Origin: Cytophagales bacterium | GTDB lineage: Bacteria; Bacteroidota; Bacteroidia; Cytophagales; Cyclobacteriaceae | Assembly (NCBI GenBank): GCA_003537495.1 | Contig: DPSB01000155.1 | Span: 1 to 5,257, forward strand | Reading direction: 5' to 3' | Length of the DNA stretch: 5,257 nt | Part shown: piece after piece, positions 1-5,257 of the stretch | Position numbering within the stretch: the stretch's first letter is position 1 | Layout: each line of letters begins with the position of its first letter | Notes under the pieces: model-generated | The model's database searches: none | Seen by the model: the letters and a program-made list of their open reading frames with translations, nothing else | Told to the model about the DNA's origin: nothing | Made by a program: the position numbers and the translations under genes

Positions 1-446
1 TCTTGTTTGATATCAAGGCGACCCACAGTTTCAAATGGAGGTGCTCCAGAATTTCTACTTTGATAGGTTGGCGGAGTATCTGGCCCAAAGATGGTGGGAA
101 CCTGAGCACTACCAGTGCCCGGTGTAACGGTTTGCCCATTTACACTCACCAGATCCAAACTATTAAGTTGATTGTTATCAACAGTATAGAACAACTCTGA
201 GTTTGGTATAGTAACAGCCGAAACAGAAATAGTTAAATCCACACCAAAGGACTTATGTGGTTTTGCGGTATTGTACCAACCTTGATTTAATCCATACCCA
301 AAAGCTTTAAGGGCAGGTTTGGTATAGCCATCTAAAAGCATAGTGGCATCCTTAAGACTGCCGGTCATCAATTCATTTAAATCGCCCTGCGCCCAGGCAC
401 CAAATGAAACTGTTGATACTAAAAATAGAATAAGGATTTTTCTCAT
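1..446 (-). CDS. Partial secreted protein, DUF6588-like (C-terminus beyond the window edge)
   Basis: An open frame of 148 codons starts at the ATG at 444-446 and runs off the left edge without a stop. The protein begins with a clear type I signal peptide: Arg-Lys, then the hydrophobic stretch ILILFLVSTVSFG, then a likely cleavage site after Ala-Trp-Ala, just before Gln20. The mature part contains ALKAFGYGLNQGWYNTAKPH at about residues 46-65, then FGVDLTISVSAV and, near residue 118, PTIFGP. This pattern (a 'GWYNTAK..K.FGVDL' segment at the start of an apparent beta-rich protein) matches my memory of DUF6588 proteins of Bacteroidota. These are exported and possibly outer-membrane beta-barrels of unknown function. 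The signal peptide is seen directly; the family name is recalled, not searched. It is transcribed divergently from the Stealth gene on its right and shows no functional link to it. No ribosome binding site is visible, and the upstream promoter match is too poor to call. Confidence 0.72.
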   Translation of the reverse strand, partial: MRKILILFLVSTVSFGAWAQGDLNELMTGSLKDATMLLDGYTKPALKAFGYGLNQGWYNTAKPHKSFGVDLTISVSAVTIPNSELFYTVDNNQLNSLDLVSVNGQTVTPGTGSAQVPTIFGPDTPPTYQSRNSGAPPFETVGRLDIKQ

Positions 447-567
447 AGAATTTGATTTATCGGTTATGCAAGTTATTTAAAATATCGCAACACAATGAAA
501 ACCGGTTAAACATTTCTGTTTAGAAGCAATTCAAACACAACCTAAATTGGTTTGCGAATTCTCAACC

Positions 568-636
568 ATCGGGTTCATCCTTCAATCAGGTGTTTAGTAA
601 ACGACTTTAATCAAGAACTTTATTGTCGAACCCGAT
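568..636. repeat. 9-base perfect inverted repeat, arms 51 bases apart
   Basis: ATCGGGTTC at 568-576 is matched exactly by its reverse complement GAACCCGAT at 628-636. A second small dyad, GTTTA-G-TAAAC at 592-602, lies between the arms. The wide spacing and the lack of a T-run argue against a terminator. The repeat could be a protein-binding dyad in the divergent control region, or chance. Confidence 0.4.
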
Positions 637-712
637 AAATTATAGTCGCAGCATGAGCCGGTAGCCACGAATTATCAAGGCAGTAGCTGTTTTTCCATAT
701 TAAGCTGTTTTA

Positions 713-742
713 TTTGTAGTAGAATACGATTGGGTAATTTTT
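713..742 (+). promoter_or_regulatory. Candidate Bacteroidota-type promoter for the first Stealth gene
   Basis: TTTG at 713-716 is followed after 18 bases by TAATTTTT at 735-742. This resembles the Bacteroidota housekeeping promoter (TTTG or TTG near -33, TAnnTTTG near -7, spacer about 17-23), with one mismatch at the last base of the -7 element. Transcription would begin around 748-750, giving a leader of about 15 bases before the ATG at 764. No Shine-Dalgarno sequence is present, which is common in this phylum. AT-rich DNA yields such matches by chance, so this remains a candidate. Confidence 0.45.
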
Positions 743-763
743 AACTGTAATTAGAATCACTTT

Positions 764-1756
764 ATGGACATAGATTTTGTAGTTACCTGGGTGGATATGA
801 ATGATCCGAAATGGCAACAGGATTTTGCCAAATATTCAGGTAAAATAGATAATACAAAAAACGAAGTAACAGAAGCTCGCTTCAGAGACAATGGGTTGCT
901 GAAATTCTGGTTCAGGGGCATAGAAAAATTTGCGCCCTGGGTAAGAAATATTCATTTCGTTACCTGCGGCCAAAAGCCTGCGTGGCTAAATGCGGAACAT
1001 CCCAAGTTGAAACTGGTGAATCATACAGACTATATTCCAAATCAATTTTTACCTTGCTTTAACTCAAGCCTGATTGAAATTTATCTACATAAAATACCGG
1101 GGTTAGCGGAACACTTTGTTTATTTCAACGATGACTTTTTTATCATCAATCATCTTAAAGAAGAACGGTTTTTTACAAACGGAATTCCGAATGACATTGC
1201 ATCGTTTCGGATAAACCTTGGGCTCTCGTTATGGACCAAGTGTTTAAAAAACAACATTGCCATTATTAATAAGCGTTTTGATAAGAAGGAAGTTTTGAAA
1301 CGCGACCATGATAAATGGTTCAATCCAAAATACGGCAGCAAAGCAAGGCTTACCCGGCTCTTACAACCTTACGATAAATTTATAACACTAAGAACACCGC
1401 ATAACGCCCAACCTTACACTAAAACTACGTATCAGGAAGTGTGGGATTATGCAGGAAGTGAGTTAACCGAAATGTCGAAGAATCGCTTTCGCAGTCCGCG
1501 CGATTACACACAAGAATTATTCAGAACCTGGCAAATCTGCCAATCGAATTTTGTACCCTATAATACTTATGATGACACCAAGATGTTTCCTTTGGTACTC
1601 AGGTCTGCTCAGGCCATTAAGGCAATCCGCGAGCAATCGTATAAACTGGTTTGTGTGAATGACAGCGAGTATATCCGAAATTACGACAAGACATTGAATG
1701 ATGTGCGGTTAGCATTTGAAAGTATTCTGCCTGAAAAATCGGGCTTTGAGAAATAA
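764..1756 (+). CDS. Stealth-family sugar-1-phosphate transferase, divergent copy
   Basis: This 330-residue protein carries all four Stealth conserved regions. CR1 is FVVTWVDMNDPKW (5-17). CR2 (Pfam Stealth_CR2, PF11380) spans about 39-130: RFRDNGLLKFWFRGI (39-53), PWVRNIHFVT (58-67), KPAWL (71-75), HTDYIP (87-92), FNSSLIE (99-105), IPGL (111-114) and YFNDDFF (120-126). CR3 spans about 209-265, with PHN (212-214) and FRSPRDY (242-248). CR4 spans CVND (297-300) to the terminal PEKSGFEK. Known Stealth enzymes (Neisseria capsule polymerases, animal GNPTAB) transfer a sugar 1-phosphate from a nucleotide sugar to a hydroxyl, forming a phosphodiester. I infer the same chemistry here. The acidic pair Asp123-Asp124 is the likely metal/phosphate site by analogy. 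There is no signal peptide or membrane segment, so it should act in the cytoplasm. It has Met-Asn where the usual CR1 has Gly-Ser. It is clearly more distant from the two downstream Stealth proteins than they are from each other. The start is supported by CR1 beginning within four residues of the ATG. Substrates are unknown. Confidence 0.93.
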   Translation: MDIDFVVTWVDMNDPKWQQDFAKYSGKIDNTKNEVTEARFRDNGLLKFWFRGIEKFAPWVRNIHFVTCGQKPAWLNAEHPKLKLVNHTDYIPNQFLPCFNSSLIEIYLHKIPGLAEHFVYFNDDFFIINHLKEERFFTNGIPNDIASFRINLGLSLWTKCLKNNIAIINKRFDKKEVLKRDHDKWFNPKYGSKARLTRLLQPYDKFITLRTPHNAQPYTKTTYQEVWDYAGSELTEMSKNRFRSPRDYTQELFRTWQICQSNFVPYNTYDDTKMFPLVLRSAQAIKAIREQSYKLVCVNDSEYIRNYDKTLNDVRLAFESILPEKSGFEK

Positions 1757-1986
1757 TTTGGTTGAAGAACAGTTAGTAATAATGATCAAGTCTTTGAACA
1801 ATGTATTATAAAATGCGTCCAAAAGAAGAATTTGTTTTTTTCTTATTTCAGAAGTGGTGTATTTTAACTGCACCAAAACCCAAAGCGACACGATAATTAT
1901 TCCCCCAATGAACGCCAGCGATCCCTTTATTTATCATTATTTAAATTTAAAAAAGCAGATTTCTGGTAGCCAATGCAATTAACCCT

Positions 1987-2802
1987 ATGTCAAAAATTCA
2001 GCATAATCCCCCAACAACATCCCTCATCATTACAACCTATAACCGAAAGGATGCCTTAGAATTAGTATTGCTAAGTGCTTTGAGACAAACAATACCACCA
2101 ACTGAAATAATTATTGCCGATGATGGCTCGAAAGACGACACGCGACAACTGGTAGATTCCTATCGGGCCAAAACCACAATTCCAATAATACATGCCTGGC
2201 ATGAAGATACGGGCTTCCGGTTATCAGCCATTCGCAATCTGGCCATTTCTAAATCTCATGGTGATTATATTATTCTGATTGATGGAGACATAATCTTGCA
2301 CAAACATTTTATTAAGTCACACTTAAGCCATGCCGCAGCAAATAGATTTATTCAGGGTTCGAGAGTTATGCTGAAAAAACGGCTAACACAACAATGCCTA
2401 ACAAGTCATCAAATTGATTTCAGTTTTTTTCAGTGGGGAATTAAAAAACGATTTAACAATATTTATTTTCCGCCCTTATCGAGTTTTTTTTCGTACAGCT
2501 CTGAAGACGATACAAAGGTAAGAGGTTGCAATCTATCGTTTTGGAGAGCGGACGTACTAGAAGTAAATGGATTTAATGAAGATTTTGTGGGTTGGGGCCG
2601 GGAGGATACAGAATTCATGATTCGCATGCTAAATAGTGGAAAGCAATTCTATAAAATAAAGCTGGGTGGGTTTGGTTATCACCTTGATCATCCCATAAGT
2701 TCGCGGGTTATGCTGGAAGAAAACAAAAGAATTTTAAGTGTTGCTATTGCCAACAAATCTAAAAGATGCGTGAATGGCGTGGATAAATATAATACTGACT
2801 GA
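1987..2802 (+). CDS. Family 2 glycosyltransferase with 7C-type C-terminal region
   Basis: This 271-residue inverting GT-A glycosyltransferase should move a sugar from a nucleotide-sugar donor onto a glycan acceptor in the cytoplasm or at the inner membrane face. The N-terminal GT2 domain shows the opening strand TSLIITTYNR (11-20), the nucleotide-binding ADDGS (44-48), GFRLSAIRN (76-84) and the metal-binding DXD as DGD (99-101) after a hydrophobic strand. The C-terminal half matches the Glyco_transf_7C pattern known from chondroitin-type polymerases: RGCNLSFWR (179-187), GWGREDTEF (202-210) with the likely catalytic Glu-Asp pair at 206-207, and HLDHP (232-236). There is no signal peptide or transmembrane helix. 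The ATG at 1987 puts the first strand at residue 11, the usual arrangement. It lies 230 bases downstream of the first Stealth gene on the same strand. That spacer has only AT-rich sequence and no convincing gene, terminator or promoter, so co-transcription is possible but not shown. Context suggests it builds the glycan that the Stealth enzymes modify. Donor and acceptor are unknown. Confidence 0.93.
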   Translation: MSKIQHNPPTTSLIITTYNRKDALELVLLSALRQTIPPTEIIIADDGSKDDTRQLVDSYRAKTTIPIIHAWHEDTGFRLSAIRNLAISKSHGDYIILIDGDIILHKHFIKSHLSHAAANRFIQGSRVMLKKRLTQQCLTSHQIDFSFFQWGIKKRFNNIYFPPLSSFFSYSSEDDTKVRGCNLSFWRADVLEVNGFNEDFVGWGREDTEFMIRMLNSGKQFYKIKLGGFGYHLDHPISSRVMLEENKRILSVAIANKSKRCVNGVDKYNTD

Positions 2803-2844
2803 GTCTTCTGCACTAAGAGCATTGCAATCAATCAGCAACGGTGT

Positions 2845-2879
2845 GCTAACATGGATGTTAGCTGAGTATTTTATTTTTC
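2845..2879 (+). terminator. Candidate intrinsic terminator at the convergent junction
   Basis: GCTAACAT (2845-2852) and ATGTTAGC (2855-2862) form a perfect inverted repeat; with a realistic 4-base loop this is a 7-base-pair stem. It is followed on the plus strand by a T-rich run (TATTTTATTTTT, 2867-2878). It lies 43 bases after the glycosyltransferase stop and faces the tail of the convergent Stealth gene, whose stop codon (2871-2873) falls inside the T-run. On the minus strand no T-run follows the stem, so it should act mainly for the plus-strand gene. Confidence 0.6.
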
Positions 2880-3815
2880 AAAAGCAGATTTTTCTGAAAA
2901 AACACTTTCCAAAAATGGTTGAACTAATTTCCGATGTTCGTCTGTAGCTTTCTCGTTATCATTTAAACAAAAAAATAACGGTTTATTACGATCTAACCGT
3001 TCTCTGAATCTAAGTCTATACAGTTGTATCCGTTCGGCTATTTTTTTATTTACGTACCTCAAATGGCCATGACCCACAGCCAGTGAATAATATCCAATAG
3101 CAGACCGATGGAAGTCGCCATCGGTTCGGATACGATGATACTGCGATTTTTTTACTTCGTCCTTAAATACCTGTTCAACAGCATTTTGATAGTCTGATTT
3201 TCTATACGCGTCAATATTATGATGTGGCAGTCCTGAATAAAACTTTCCGTATTTTTTTTCAACTAAGCTCATAGAATTGATTACTGTTCTACGGTAATGG
3301 CCATCATCTCTTATAAAGGCCATAAACCGATGATACCATTTACCTAAATTTCTTTTTTTAAGGCATACGATAGGATTACCATCTTCTGCGAAGAAAAAAT
3401 CGGGTAAAAGATTAGCGTTAAAGAACATATCATCATTAGCATACAAAAAATGTTCAGACAATCCGGGAATCCGATACAAGAAATACTCAATAGCAATTGC
3501 ATTAAATAAGGGCAAAACCTCTGTCGGTATAATTTCAGTATGATCAATTACTCTGACTTTTGGATGATTAGTATTTAACCAATCGGGTTTTTGGTTATCG
3601 GTTACAATAAAAATGTTCCTTATCCACGGGACATGCTTTTCTACCGATCTTAAAGAATATTTTAGTTCATCATTATCTTTGTACCGACCGGCCGCATCCG
3701 TTTCTGATGTATTGTCTAGTACTTTCGTGAATATCTGTTTCTTTTCCTGCCACTTCGGGTCACTTCCATCTACCCATAGGTACACCAGGTCAATTTCTAT
3801 ATTTGCACTCTCCAT
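2871..3815 (-). CDS. Stealth-family sugar-1-phosphate transferase, tandem copy A
   Basis: The protein is 314 residues from the preferred start. CR1 is VYLWVDGSDPKW (11-22). CR2 includes GRYKDNDELKYSLRSVEK (43-60), PWIRNIFIVTD (63-73), DHTEIIP (91-97), IPGL (116-119) and FLYANDDMFF (123-132). CR3 includes LPHHNID (196-202) and GDFHRSAI (233-240). CR4 runs from CLND (283-286) to SEKSAFEK. It aligns without overall length change to its neighbour, about two-thirds identical by hand count, so the two are tandem duplicates. By family, it should transfer a sugar 1-phosphate to a glycan hydroxyl in the cytoplasm. The frame stays open to an ATG at 3875, adding 20 residues, but the ATG at 3815 gives exact collinearity with the paralog, so it is preferred. 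One oddity is that the conserved FNSS of CR2 reads FNAI here (Ala106, Ile107), while the other two Stealth proteins keep FNSS. This may change specificity or weaken activity. It is probably read with the upstream copy, across a gap of about 125 bases. Confidence 0.92.
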   Translation of the reverse strand: MESANIEIDLVYLWVDGSDPKWQEKKQIFTKVLDNTSETDAAGRYKDNDELKYSLRSVEKHVPWIRNIFIVTDNQKPDWLNTNHPKVRVIDHTEIIPTEVLPLFNAIAIEYFLYRIPGLSEHFLYANDDMFFNANLLPDFFFAEDGNPIVCLKKRNLGKWYHRFMAFIRDDGHYRRTVINSMSLVEKKYGKFYSGLPHHNIDAYRKSDYQNAVEQVFKDEVKKSQYHRIRTDGDFHRSAIGYYSLAVGHGHLRYVNKKIAERIQLYRLRFRERLDRNKPLFFCLNDNEKATDEHRKLVQPFLESVFSEKSAFEK

Positions 3816-3918
3816 AACCTTAACTATAGAATTGTAAATGTACATGCGAGATTTAATTGCACTGTTGCCGTGCATAAAAATCTAAGGCTTTTCTAAGCTT
3901 TTAAAATTGAGCATAAAC

Positions 3919-3935
3919 CAGCTTCTCAAAAGCTG
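3919..3935 (-). other. Small hairpin just after the stop of Stealth copy B
   Basis: On the minus strand CAGCTT-TTGAG-AAGCTG forms a perfect 6-base-pair stem with a 5-base loop, beginning six bases after the stop codon of the upstream Stealth gene (3941-3943). The sequence after it (GTTTATGCTCAATTTT) is only moderately T-rich. It may attenuate transcription between the two tandem genes or stabilise the 3' end of the first message. It is too weak to call a terminator. Confidence 0.35.
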
Positions 3936-3940
3936 TCAAA

Positions 3941-4885
3941 TTACTTTTCAAAAGCAGACTTTTTGGGAAAAAGGCTTTCCAGGAAAGGTTGCACCTTTTG
4001 CCTGTGTTTATCCGTAACGTGCTGGTTATCGTTTAAACAGAAAAGCAAAGGCTGGTATTTGCTGATGTATTCCTGAAAGTTCTGTTTGTAGATCAAAATC
4101 CTACTGGCCACTTTCCTGCCCACATATTGTAAATAACCGCGGCCTATAGCTAGCGAATAATACGCAATGGCCGATCGATGAAAATCACCAACAGTTCTGG
4201 TACGATTGCGCTGCGATTGTTTTACTTGATCATAAAAAATTACTTCAATGGCGTTTTGATAATCAGATCTAAGGAACGAATCAATATTATGATGCGGCAC
4301 ACCTGAATAAAATTTACCAGTCTTTTTTTCCACTAAGTGCATGGAATCAATTAACATTTTTTGGTAATAACCCACATTTAGCAAAAGCGTTTTTAACTGA
4401 TGATGCCACTTGCCCAAGAGCTTTCGTTTCAGGCGAACAATAGGATAGCCATCTTTTGCAAAAAAGAAATCGGGGGTAAGATCTGCGTTAAAAAACATAT
4501 CGTCATTGGCATACAAAAAACGTTCCGATAGACCTGGAATCTTGTATAAGAAATACTCAATTACGCTGGAATTAAATGTAGGCAAGGCTTGTGCCGGAAT
4601 AATGGTTGTGTGATCAACCACTTTGATTTTGGGATTATCTGTATTTAACCACTCAGGCTTCTGATCATCGGTTACAATAAAAATGTTTCTGATCCACGGG
4701 GCATGCTTTTCAACAGATCGCAAGGCATATTTTAACTCATCGTTATTTGCATATCGCCCAACCGCATTTAACTCGGTGTTATCGATGGGGGCATTTGTAA
4801 AAACCTGTTTCTTTTTTTTCCAATTGGGGTCGCTCCCATCCACCCAAAGGTAAACCAGATCAATTTCTATATTTTTACCGTCCAT
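3941..4885 (-). CDS. Stealth-family sugar-1-phosphate transferase, tandem copy B
   Basis: This 314-residue protein has every Stealth region intact. CR1 is VYLWVDGSDPNW (11-22). CR2 has GRYANNDELKYALRSVEK (43-60), PWIRNIFIVTD (63-73), DHTTIIP (91-97), FNSSVIE (104-110), IPGL (116-119) and FLYANDDMFF (123-132) with the acidic pair Asp128-Asp129. CR3 has VPHHNID (196-202) and GDFHRSAI (233-240). CR4 runs from CLND (283-286) to PKKSAFEK. Known members form sugar-phosphodiester bonds from nucleotide sugars; that is inferred here, with donor and acceptor unknown. It has no signal peptide or membrane helix, so it should be cytoplasmic. It is the first gene of a minus-strand pair with its duplicate, and its promoter should lie in the divergent spacer before rsgA; I see only poor -7 matches there. 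The ATG at 4885 is the start that places CR1 at residue 11, and no good alternative lies upstream. Of the tandem pair, this copy matches the family consensus better and is the more likely to keep the ancestral activity. Confidence 0.93.
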   Translation of the reverse strand: MDGKNIEIDLVYLWVDGSDPNWKKKKQVFTNAPIDNTELNAVGRYANNDELKYALRSVEKHAPWIRNIFIVTDDQKPEWLNTDNPKIKVVDHTTIIPAQALPTFNSSVIEYFLYKIPGLSERFLYANDDMFFNADLTPDFFFAKDGYPIVRLKRKLLGKWHHQLKTLLLNVGYYQKMLIDSMHLVEKKTGKFYSGVPHHNIDSFLRSDYQNAIEVIFYDQVKQSQRNRTRTVGDFHRSAIAYYSLAIGRGYLQYVGRKVASRILIYKQNFQEYISKYQPLLFCLNDNQHVTDKHRQKVQPFLESLFPKKSAFEK

Positions 4886-4993
4886 AAGGTTAGCATACGA
4901 TCGGCAAGATAACCATTAGGCTATGATTATTTGCAAAAACCAATTTGCTGCTTCCGCTACACTCAAAAAATTTATGGGCTGCCATTTTAAAAA

Positions 4994-5058
4994 TAACTTC
5001 CTCTTTAAAGTAGTACGAGCCTTAAATTATTTACTTTGAATTTTTTTAAAGGAAGTTA
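4994..5058. repeat. Long imperfect dyad in the spacer upstream of rsgA
   Basis: TAACTTCCT at 4994-5002 is matched exactly by AGGAAGTTA at 5050-5058. Five more pairs (TTAAA at 5005-5009 with TTTAA at 5045-5049) extend the stem inward if two bases (5003-5004) are bulged. That gives 14 pairs around a loop of about 35 bases. It lies between the divergent Stealth copy B (start 4885) and rsgA (start 5097). A TTACTTTG element (5031-5038), one base from the Bacteroidota -7 consensus, sits inside the loop but has no matching -33 element. The dyad could be an operator or leader structure for rsgA, or chance in AT-rich DNA. Confidence 0.4.
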
Positions 5059-5096
5059 GTCGTGAAATTGGCAGAAAGCATAGCACAGCGTTATTT

Positions 5097-5257
5097 ATGA
5101 AAGGTCTCGTTATCCGATCTACCGGTTCATGGTATGAGGTGCGGTTGCAAACCGGTGCGGTTATTCAATGCCGCACGCGCGGTAAGATGCGCCTGGAGGG
5201 TTACAAAGAATCAAATCCAATTGCAGTTGGGGATTATGTTGAGCTGGAGGATTTATC
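5097..5257 (+). CDS. rsgA: RsgA, ribosome small subunit-dependent GTPase (N-terminal part only)
   Basis: The first 53 codons are present and the frame runs off the right edge. The sequence MKGLVIRSTGSWYEV, then CRTRGKMRLEG (25-35) and NPIAVGDYVELE (40-51), is the N-terminal OB-fold of RsgA (YjeQ/EngC). The usual marks are the G-x-V-x-x-S-x-G-x-x-Y start, the C-x-x-R-G-K strand and the NP-x-x-VGD-x-V turn. RsgA is a circularly permuted GTPase that binds the 30S subunit and helps its late maturation. The GTPase and zinc-binding domains lie beyond the window. The ATG at 5097 matches the usual start in the family; an AGGAAG at 5050-5055 is over 40 bases upstream, too far to act as its ribosome site. 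The gene looks more GC-rich than the glycan genes and is a normal housekeeping flank, transcribed away from Stealth copy B. Confidence 0.88.
   Translation, partial: MKGLVIRSTGSWYEVRLQTGAVIQCRTRGKMRLEGYKESNPIAVGDYVELEDL

Larger units (their letters stand above)
447..763. other. Divergent intergenic spacer (317 bases), no gene seen
   Basis: This stretch separates the secreted-protein gene on the minus strand from the first Stealth gene on the plus strand, so it should hold the promoters of both. I find no convincing open reading frame and no tRNA-like fold. It contains a perfect 9-base inverted repeat at 568-576/628-636, a short 6-base hairpin (TAAACA/TGTTTA, 507-522), the palindrome AACCGGTT at 500-507, and a Bacteroidota-type promoter near its right end. 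The first two-thirds is otherwise featureless to me. Confidence 0.6.

Noticed and set aside
507..522. Hairpin TAAACA-TTTC-TGTTTA upstream of the secreted-protein gene.
   Set aside because: It has six pairs, five of them A-T, with no T-run. It is too weak to call a terminator or riboswitch.
1822..1845. AAGAA followed by a T-rich run and TTCTT after the first Stealth gene, considered as a terminator.
   Set aside because: The stem is about five A/T-dominated pairs and does not stand out from the local composition.
1709..1891. A 60-residue minus-strand frame over the end of the first Stealth gene and the following spacer.
   Set aside because: Part of it is antisense to CR4 and the remainder is low-complexity AT-rich sequence with no recognisable domain.
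1813..1896. A 27-residue frame (starting MRPKEEFVFF) between the first Stealth gene and the glycosyltransferase.
   Set aside because: It is short, has no ribosome site or recognisable motif, and its length is ordinary for chance.
1951..1967. AAAAAGCAGATTTCTGG before the glycosyltransferase gene resembles the antisense of the KSAFEK-coding end of the tandem Stealth genes (2879-2896), suggesting a remnant of a fourth Stealth gene.
   Set aside because: Only about 13 bases match exactly, which is expected by chance in 5 kb of AT-rich DNA. The flanking sequence in any frame shows no other Stealth CR4 residues.
3613..3837. A 74-residue plus-strand frame opposite the start of Stealth copy A.
   Set aside because: It is antisense to strongly conserved CR1/CR2 coding sequence and has no motif of its own. 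The same explanation removes the frames at 3-200 (plus), 1150-1341 (minus) and 3344-3547 (minus).

Overview
The window looks like a chromosomal segment from a member of the Bacteroidota, probably a cytophagal or related lineage. Four things point that way. The DNA is AT-rich, and the clear gene starts lack Shine-Dalgarno sequences at usable spacing. One gene has an upstream TTTG-n18-TAATTTTT element close to the Bacteroidota promoter consensus (TTTG, then TAnnTTTG). The partial secreted protein at the left edge resembles a family (DUF6588) that I associate with this phylum. The genus cannot be told from the sequence.

Layout from left to right. A partial exported protein lies on the minus strand (1-446), reading out of the window. 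A 317-base spacer follows, carrying a plausible promoter for a first Stealth-family sugar-phosphate transferase on the plus strand (764-1756). Next on the plus strand is a family 2 glycosyltransferase with a 7C-type C-terminal half (1987-2802). A hairpin followed by a T-rich run marks the convergent junction at about 2845-2879. Two closely related tandem Stealth genes then run on the minus strand (2871-3815 and 3941-4885). A divergent spacer with a long imperfect dyad separates them from the first 53 codons of rsgA (plus strand, from 5097), a ribosome-maturation GTPase.

The four complete genes form a compact surface-glycan cassette flanked by two genes of unrelated function. Stealth proteins of known activity move a sugar 1-phosphate from a nucleotide sugar onto a hydroxyl, making phosphodiester-linked glycans such as the capsules of Neisseria and the mannose-phosphate tag on animal lysosomal enzymes. 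Three Stealth enzymes plus one ordinary glycosyltransferase suggest a phosphoglycan, or phosphosugar decoration of a lipid- or protein-linked glycan. The acceptor and donors cannot be read from the sequence, and no exporter, polymerase or nucleotide-sugar synthesis gene is in the window. The two minus-strand Stealth genes are about two-thirds identical in protein by hand count and arose by tandem duplication. The plus-strand copy is much more divergent. No RNA genes, CRISPR arrays, insertion sequences or origins were seen.
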